This document shows positions 6,071 through 10,142 of a stretch of DNA of 10,142 nucleotides, one piece after another. The DNA is from Oscillospiraceae bacterium (GTDB taxonomy: Bacteria; Bacillota; Clostridia; Oscillospirales; Oscillospiraceae), in the NCBI GenBank assembly GCA_017558545.1, contig JAFYUG010000189.1, positions 1 through 10,142 of the forward strand. Direction: 5' to 3'. Every line of letters starts with the position of its first letter. Position 1 is the first letter of the stretch. The notes under the pieces were generated by a model, which saw only the letters and a list, made by a program, of their open reading frames with translations, was not told the DNA's origin and searched no databases. Both the position numbers and the translations under genes were made by a program.

Positions 6071-6859
6071 ATGAGCAAGAAAATAGTATTTTTTGATATA
6101 GACGGCACTATTATGGACTTTCGGGGCACTATTCCCCCTTCCGCCATCGAAGCCATAAACGCCGCAAGAAAAAATGGCATATTCTGCGCCGTGAACACCG
6201 GAAGACCCTATACCCATATTGAGCCCGCAATAATAGATATTGGCTTTGACGGCTATATATGCTCCTGCGGCCAGTATCTTGTGGTGGACGGCCAGGCGGT
6301 TTTCAGAGCGGAAACGGATAGAGAGCTTTGCCGCGAGATAGTGGAGAGAGCCTATGCCTGCCGTCTGGATGCCTACTATGAGGCCGAGGAAGGTATGCGC
6401 CAGAAGCTTTGCCATGAGCCGGATACCGGCATGCGCCTATATCTTGAACGCATGATTGAGCGGGGCTTTGAGGTTTGGCATGATCCCCTTGAGGAGGAAT
6501 TTATTTTCGATAAGTTCTGCATATGGGCAAGGGAGGATAGCCTTCTTGCCCCCTTTGCCGAGTTTGCCTCCCGCTATTATACCCTCATAGACCGGGGCGG
6601 CGGTATGTATGAATGCATACTGAAGGGTTATAGCAAGGAAACGGGCCTCCATGCTCTTCGGGAGCGCTTGGGCGCCGAGGTGGAAAACTGCTACGCCATT
6701 GGAGACTCTGCCAACGACCTTCCCATGCTGAAGGCCGTGAAGCATGGCATTGCTATGGGTGAAGCCCCCGAAAATGTAAAAAATGCCGTTGAATATGTAA
6801 CCGCCCCTCTTTTGGAGGATGGCCTTGCCAAGGCCATGAAGCATTACGGTTTGTGCTGA
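6071..6859 (+). CDS. Cof-type HAD-IIB family phosphatase
   Basis: This 262-residue protein has the usual length for a Cof-like HAD hydrolase. All four HAD motifs are visible: motif I FFDIDGT with nucleophile Asp9 and acid/base Asp11, motif II Thr43 in NTGRP, motif III Lys189 in GYSKETGL, and motif IV GDSAND with Asp212 and Asp216 for Mg2+. The segment between motifs II and III (about 80-180) is the C2B cap that sets substrate choice. Family knowledge: these cytosolic enzymes dephosphorylate sugar phosphates, nucleotides or cofactors such as PLP and FMN; the substrate cannot be told from sequence. I chose ATG at 6071, ten bases after AAAAGGA, over an in-frame GTG at 6065 that would sit too close to that site. 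Confidence 0.92.
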   Translation: MSKKIVFFDIDGTIMDFRGTIPPSAIEAINAARKNGIFCAVNTGRPYTHIEPAIIDIGFDGYICSCGQYLVVDGQAVFRAETDRELCREIVERAYACRLDAYYEAEEGMRQKLCHEPDTGMRLYLERMIERGFEVWHDPLEEEFIFDKFCIWAREDSLLAPFAEFASRYYTLIDRGGGMYECILKGYSKETGLHALRERLGAEVENCYAIGDSANDLPMLKAVKHGIAMGEAPENVKNAVEYVTAPLLEDGLAKAMKHYGLC

Positions 6860-6871
6860 AAAAAATAAAAA

Positions 6872-6897
6872 TTGGGGTGTCCGAAAGGACACCCCAA
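6872..6897. terminator. 11-bp hairpin after the HAD gene
   Basis: The perfect stem 6872-6882 / 6887-6897 has a GAAA (GNRA) loop on the rightward strand. It lies 12 nt past the HAD stop. Rightward it is followed by CACCTTAATT, a poor U-tract. Leftward it leads into a strong T-rich tract (complement of the A-run at 6859-6871). It may act as a 3' end stabiliser for the HAD message and as an intrinsic terminator for leftward read-through. Confidence 0.65.
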
Positions 6898-6965
6898 CAC
6901 CTTAATTATAACAGATTTAAATGGCTAAAGTCAAACAAAAAAGTGCCTCCAAATGCAGATTTTCC

Positions 6966-6978
6966 ACTTGTTACAAGT
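6966..6978. promoter_or_regulatory. Short dyad upstream of the orphan promoter
   Basis: ACTTGT-T-ACAAGT is a perfect 6-bp dyad whose end lies 31 bp before the -35 box at 7010. It could be a protein-binding site, but it is short enough to arise by chance in AT-rich DNA. Confidence 0.25.
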
Positions 6979-7009
6979 TTGGCAATGCAATTTCGGTTAA
7001 TATCCCAAC

Positions 7010-7038
7010 TTGAAAAATACCCCCCTGAATGCTATATT
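7010..7038 (+). promoter_or_regulatory. Promoter of the orphan RNA unit
   Basis: -35 TTGAAA (7010-7015, five of six), a 17-bp spacer with a C6 run and -10 TATATT (7033-7038, five of six) predict a rightward start near 7045. No ordinary gene follows; only the candidate small RNA unit ending near 7206. Confidence 0.65.
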
Positions 7039-7127
7039 ATAGTCAGAAAGGGTGATACCCAATGTACAACTAAGTTGAAATGACTCAGAAGTTTCAGCTG
7101 GGTCTATCCTAAGAAAGAGAGGTTAAA

Positions 7128-7160
7128 ATGATGTTAGATAATAAGAATTCAGAGAACTAA
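7128..7160 (+). CDS. Possible ten-residue leader peptide
   Basis: ATG at 7128 opens MMLDNKNSEN and stops at TAA 7158-7160. AGAGAGG at 7116-7122 is a fair ribosome site, 5 nt from the first and 8 nt from the second ATG. The stop codon lies inside the 5' arm of the terminal hairpin, so a ribosome reading this frame would cover that arm. It may be a leader peptide, the remnant of a deleted gene, or chance. The peptide has no family resemblance I recognise. Confidence 0.3.
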   Translation: MMLDNKNSEN

Positions 7161-7206
7161 GCCTTGACTTGAGCGACAATGCGAGGGTCAAGGCTTAGTT
7201 CGTTTT
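7155..7206 (+). terminator. 14-bp perfect hairpin with U-rich tail
   Basis: Arm 7155-7168 pairs without mismatch with 7187-7200 around an 18-nt loop, followed by CGTTTT. The T-tract lies only on the rightward side, which fits termination of the transcript from the promoter at 7010. The large, mostly unpaired loop is unusual for a simple terminator. Confidence 0.65.
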
Positions 7207-7245
7207 AAAGGCAAAATGCCATGTATGAGTGTGTATAAAAAAGTT

Positions 7246-7267
7246 ATCCCAGCCCGAAGGCTGGGAT
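7246..7267. terminator. Terminator of the glycyl radical enzyme-dehydrogenase operon
   Basis: The 9-bp perfect stem (7246-7254 with 7259-7267) has a 4-nt loop. Leftward it is followed by AAC and a run of six Ts (complement of 7237-7242), 22 nt past the dehydrogenase stop. Rightward it is followed by TTT and TGCTTTT, so it may work in both directions. Confidence 0.8.
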
Positions 7268-7288
7268 TTTGTGCTTTTAAATGGAGTT

Positions 7289-8188
7289 TTAGCCCTCGGG
7301 GAAGCCGGGGCCCATGTAGCAGAAGAACATGGTGAGCTTCATGCCGTCCACACTCTCCATAAGGTCGGAACGGAGAGTTTCGGGGCAGGGGAAGGGATAT
7401 TTCATTCTCTTGAGTACATTATTGGTGATAAGTCCGCTGCCGTGGATTTCCTTGCCGCGGAGTATGCAGTAAACAAGGGCTGCGCCTGCTGCGTCTGTGG
7501 GGATAAGGCCGGGGAAACCGGGCATCTTGATAGCGTTGGCAACGGCCTCGGGGTCATCCACGGACTCGGAGTTGATAACGCCAACGCCGCCGGGAGCAAG
7601 GCAGAAAACATTAACGCCGGTGCCCTTAAGCTCGTTGGCAAGACTCATGGTGGCGGAGGTGGCCGCGGCCTTGCCTGCGGTGTAGATGCTGCCGCCAATC
7701 ATGGGGGGCATATAGTTAAACTGGGTGGTGGAGTATATAACAGTGCCCATACCGCGCTCGACCATGTCGGGAACAAAGGCATTGACGGTCATGAGCACAG
7801 CTCTTGCGGAGATGGCATAGCTGCGGTCAAGCTCTTCGACGCTGGCGCCCAAAATCGGGCCGTTGAGGGAGAGATCCATGGCGTTGTTGATGAGTATGTC
7901 CACGCGGCCAAAACGCTCCAGAACCTCGTTTTTGAGGCGAGCAATATCCTCGGGGGAGCTTACGTCGGCGGCGAAGAAGGCGGCGGCGCCTTCGCCCTCG
8001 TCGGCGTTGATTTCTGCTGCTGCGGCCTCGCCGCGGACGGCGTTGCGGCCAACTATGGCAACCTTGGCTCCTGCCCAGGCGAGGGACTGGGCGTAGCCTC
8101 TGCCCACATTGCTGGTGGCGCCGGTTACGAGGGCGACCTGACCTGCAAGGCAGCCCTTTTCAAGGCCGGTATAGGAAAGATCAAACAT
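7289..8188 (-). CDS. Short-chain dehydrogenase/reductase (SDR), GRE operon partner
   Basis: This 299-residue Rossmann-fold oxidoreductase has classical SDR features. The nucleotide-binding turn TGATSNVGRG is at 22-31, with Asn27 where Gly is most common. NNA is at 101-103, and the catalytic residues are Ser153, Tyr169 and Lys173 (YTAGK). Arg48 after the second strand, with no acidic residue there, suggests NADP(H) preference. The position of the usual catalytic-tetrad Asn appears to be Ser127. The C-terminal 50 residues exceed the typical 250-residue core and may shape the substrate pocket or an oligomer contact. The gene starts 18 nt after the glycyl radical enzyme stop; AAAGGAG lies 10 nt before ATG, just past that stop. 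The likely job is to reduce or oxidise the carbonyl made or used by the radical enzyme; the substrate is unknown. Confidence 0.88.
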   Translation of the reverse strand: MFDLSYTGLEKGCLAGQVALVTGATSNVGRGYAQSLAWAGAKVAIVGRNAVRGEAAAAEINADEGEGAAAFFAADVSSPEDIARLKNEVLERFGRVDILINNAMDLSLNGPILGASVEELDRSYAISARAVLMTVNAFVPDMVERGMGTVIYSTTQFNYMPPMIGGSIYTAGKAAATSATMSLANELKGTGVNVFCLAPGGVGVINSESVDDPEAVANAIKMPGFPGLIPTDAAGAALVYCILRGKEIHGSGLITNNVLKRMKYPFPCPETLRSDLMESVDGMKLTMFFCYMGPGFPEG

Positions 8189-8206
8189 ATAGCTTTATCT
8201 CCTTTA

Positions 8207-10142
8207 TCAGAGTTTATTTTCTGTGCGGCTAATAAGGTCATTCTGGCAATCCAGACTAAGCTCGTTGAAATAGGCGCTGTAGCCTGCTATGCGAACAACA
8301 AGGTCGCGGTATTCTTCGGGGGTGATCTGAGCCTTGCGAAGAGTTTCCGAGGAAACAATGTTATATTGCACCTCCATGCCGCCCATGGCCATATAGCTTT
8401 GGGTGAGGGCGCGGAGCTTGGCGGTGCCGTCCTCGCCGCTGAGGGCGGAGGGGTGGATGCGGATGTTAAGGGCAAGGCCGTTCATCAGTTTGGAATGGTC
8501 GAAGCAAAGGGCGCTTTTCAGCACGGCGGTGGGGCCCAGCTTATCCCTTCCCTGAGCGGGGGAGGCGGCATCGGCGATGGGCAGACCTGCCTTGCGTCCG
8601 TCGGGAGTTGCCCAAGTGGTGTAACCCTGAGCAACATGGCTGGCGGCGGAATAAAGTCCGCCCTTGAAAATCTTGCTGCGGGGGCCGGAACACTCACGGC
8701 AAATATCCAGATAGGCCTCAACAAGCCAGCGCATTTCGCTGTCGGCATATTCGTCGCCGTTGCCGTAATGGGGCACTTCGCTGAGAATTTGCTGGCGCAG
8801 CATCTCGTGGCCTTCCCAGTTGGCCATGTATGCGTCATAAAGCTCCCTAAGAGTGCAAAGACCCTTGTCGAAGCACATATACTTAATGGTGGTGAAAGAG
8901 TCGGCCACGGTGGCGAGACCCACGGCGGTGGAGCCGAAGGAATTATACTTAGCGCCGCCGCGAACAACGTCCAAGCCCTTTTCCATGCAGCCTTCCATGG
9001 ATATGGAGAGTATGGGATGGGTATCATAGTGCATAAAAAGCTTTTCCACGTAGTTTTGCAGGCTGACCTGAGCCTTCAAAACATAGTCGGCGGTCTTTTT
9101 CCATGCGTTTCTCACCTCGTCCATGGTCTTCATCTCATAGAGATGACCGAAGGCCACGGGGCAGCGGGCACCGTTATGGGGGTTGATGCCGTTGTTGAGA
9201 GCAATGTCCAGTATGGTGCCATACTGGGTGTAGCCCTCGGGGGGCGTTGTGCCGTTGCCTGCGGCGTAGTCATTGCCGGAGCCGGTTATCTCCTGACAGC
9301 CTATAAGGGCGTAGTCACGGGCATCACGGAGAGAGAAGCCCAGTTCACGAACAATGCCGGGGATGATAACATCATCGTTTTGGAAAAGGGGCAGGCCGCC
9401 AACAAGGCGATTAACTGCAAAAGCGCACTCCCAAAGCTTTTCGGGGGTGTTTTTGTGTATGCGCAGGGAAACGGTGGGGTCATGGAGGCTGAGACGGCCC
9501 AAGGTCTCCAGGGTCATATAGGTTACGACGTTGCTGGCGTCCTCGCCGGTATCGGGATCAACGCCGCCTATGGTGGTGTGGAGATAGGTGTTGCCTATGC
9601 CTATGATGGCGGTGAGAGGGCCAACGCCGCCGTTATAGAAGCTGTTAATCTTCATGAAGAAGCAGTCTGTGATCTCCTGAGCCTCGTCCATGGTGATGCT
9701 GCCTTCTTCAAGCTGAGCGCGAAGATAGGGCCATGTGTACTGGTCAAAGCGGCCAAAGGAGCCTATATCCGTAATGCCGGACATGGAGACCATCATCATG
9801 TATAAAAGGGTGGACTGGCAGGCCTGACGGAAGGTGGAAGCGGGCTTTTCGGAAATGTGGTAAAGATCGGCGGCCATGCTCTCAAGCTCGGCCTTGCGGA
9901 GAGGCTCCTCGCAGTCCTTTGCGGCGGCAAGGCAGGTATCGCCATAGCGGCGAAGGAGGATGCTTGCGCCTTCGCAAACTATAACCACGCTCTCATAGAA
10001 AATGGCCTTGTCCACATCGTCGCCCATAAGGGCGTTCTTGTGCTCATTAAGCCATGCCTTGGCCTCATCGGCAATGGATGCATATCCGCGTGAGAGAATT
10101 TTGGCATAGCCGGGGGTGGAGTGGCCTGCGGGCATCATAACA
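8207..10142 (-). CDS. Glycyl radical enzyme (PFL-like), 5' end off window
   Basis: The frame is open to the right edge; about 643 residues are visible from Met at 10138. The preceding codon is Val, and the visible start (VMMPAGHSTPGY) matches the interior PAGHTxPDY motif of the family, so over 100 N-terminal residues are missing. Family landmarks in visible numbering: GRFDQY at 129-134, thiyl-radical Cys281 in IGCQEI with Glu283 as the Cys-x-Glu pair, GGAKYNSFGS, PHYGNGDEYAD, GRKAGLPIADAASP, and the glycyl radical loop RIAGYSA with Gly619, 24 residues before the C-terminus as in PFL. A single Cys followed by x-Glu excludes pyruvate formate-lyase (Cys-Cys). It places the enzyme with dehydratases, C-N/C-S lyases or decarboxylases. 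It is soluble and oxygen-sensitive, and needs a radical-SAM activase not seen here. It is first in an operon with the SDR. Confidence 0.92.
   Translation of the reverse strand, partial: VMMPAGHSTPGYAKILSRGYASIADEAKAWLNEHKNALMGDDVDKAIFYESVVIVCEGASILLRRYGDTCLAAAKDCEEPLRKAELESMAADLYHISEKPASTFRQACQSTLLYMMMVSMSGITDIGSFGRFDQYTWPYLRAQLEEGSITMDEAQEITDCFFMKINSFYNGGVGPLTAIIGIGNTYLHTTIGGVDPDTGEDASNVVTYMTLETLGRLSLHDPTVSLRIHKNTPEKLWECAFAVNRLVGGLPLFQNDDVIIPGIVRELGFSLRDARDYALIGCQEITGSGNDYAAGNGTTPPEGYTQYGTILDIALNNGINPHNGARCPVAFGHLYEMKTMDEVRNAWKKTADYVLKAQVSLQNYVEKLFMHYDTHPILSISMEGCMEKGLDVVRGGAKYNSFGSTAVGLATVADSFTTIKYMCFDKGLCTLRELYDAYMANWEGHEMLRQQILSEVPHYGNGDEYADSEMRWLVEAYLDICRECSGPRSKIFKGGLYSAASHVAQGYTTWATPDGRKAGLPIADAASPAQGRDKLGPTAVLKSALCFDHSKLMNGLALNIRIHPSALSGEDGTAKLRALTQSYMAMGGMEVQYNIVSSETLRKAQITPEEYRDLVVRIAGYSAYFNELSLDCQNDLISRTENKL

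Larger units (their letters stand above)
7045..7206 (+). ncRNA. Candidate small RNA / orphan attenuator leader
   Basis: This roughly 160-nt transcript is predicted from a good promoter to a terminator-like hairpin. The leader can fold: a local hairpin GGGT/ACCC at 7050-7060, or alternatively GATACCC (7054-7060) with the downstream GGGTCTATC (7100-7108), enclosing a TGAAA/TTTCA hairpin. A ribosome site and a ten-codon frame lie at 7116-7160, directly before the terminal stem. The layout resembles an attenuator with a leader peptide, but the next genes run the other way. I do not match it to SRP RNA, 6S RNA, tmRNA, RNase P RNA or a riboswitch I know. Confidence 0.4.

Noticed and set aside
6853..7083. 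A 76-codon rightward frame after the HAD gene
   Set aside because: It begins inside the HAD gene without a ribosome site, reads through the 6872 hairpin and the orphan promoter, and has no protein-like pattern.
7229..9805. An 858-codon rightward open frame opposite the dehydrogenase and radical enzyme genes
   Set aside because: It crosses two well-supported genes, is Gly/Ala/His-rich without domains, and is explained by codon bias suppressing stops on the opposite strand.

Overview
The window looks like chromosomal DNA from an anaerobic gut-type Clostridia, most likely Oscillospiraceae/Ruminococcaceae-like. This is inferred from strong AAAGGAGG ribosome sites, sigma-A promoters, a BlaI/M56 pair with a Firmicutes-style sensor, an SH3-NlpC/P60 wall hydrolase, an oxygen-sensitive glycyl radical enzyme, and GC-rich palindromic intergenic repeats of the kind scattered through such genomes. 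No tRNA, rRNA, CRISPR array, transposase or phage gene was seen.

Layout. Positions 1-160 hold only palindromic repeat elements. From 165 to 3589 there is a two-gene rightward operon. It has a sigma-A promoter carrying two near-identical operator dyads, a BlaI/MecI-type repressor, and a 981-residue M56 (BlaR1-like) membrane metalloprotease. The protease's extracellular part is a large composite sensor instead of the penicillin-binding domain. A bidirectional terminator closes the operon. From 3590 to 5065 lies a leftward two-gene unit: a 94-residue basic protein of unknown function, then a secreted SH3-SH3-NlpC/P60 endopeptidase. Inverted copies of one dispersed repeat flank it. From 5250 to 6900 there is a divergent pair: a leftward orphan membrane protein with about six segments and a rightward Cof-type HAD phosphatase, with back-to-back promoters.

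Positions 6898-7288 form an AT-rich stretch with no ordinary gene. It does hold a good rightward promoter, a foldable leader, a ten-codon reading frame with a plausible ribosome site, and a 14-bp perfect terminator-like hairpin, with no rightward gene after it. This is a candidate small RNA or orphan attenuator. From 7246 to the right edge runs a leftward operon encoding a glycyl radical enzyme (5' end cut by the window) and a short-chain dehydrogenase 18 nt downstream. The two probably act in one fermentation route: the radical enzyme makes or consumes a carbonyl and the dehydrogenase adjusts its redox state. The radical enzyme has the Cys-x-Glu pair of the dehydratase/lyase/decarboxylase branch, but in a Gly-Cys-Gln-Glu-Ile context that I cannot match to a characterised subclass.

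The items most worth following up are the glycyl radical enzyme/dehydrogenase pair, the orphan RNA unit at about 7010-7206, and the M56 protein with its unusual ectodomain.
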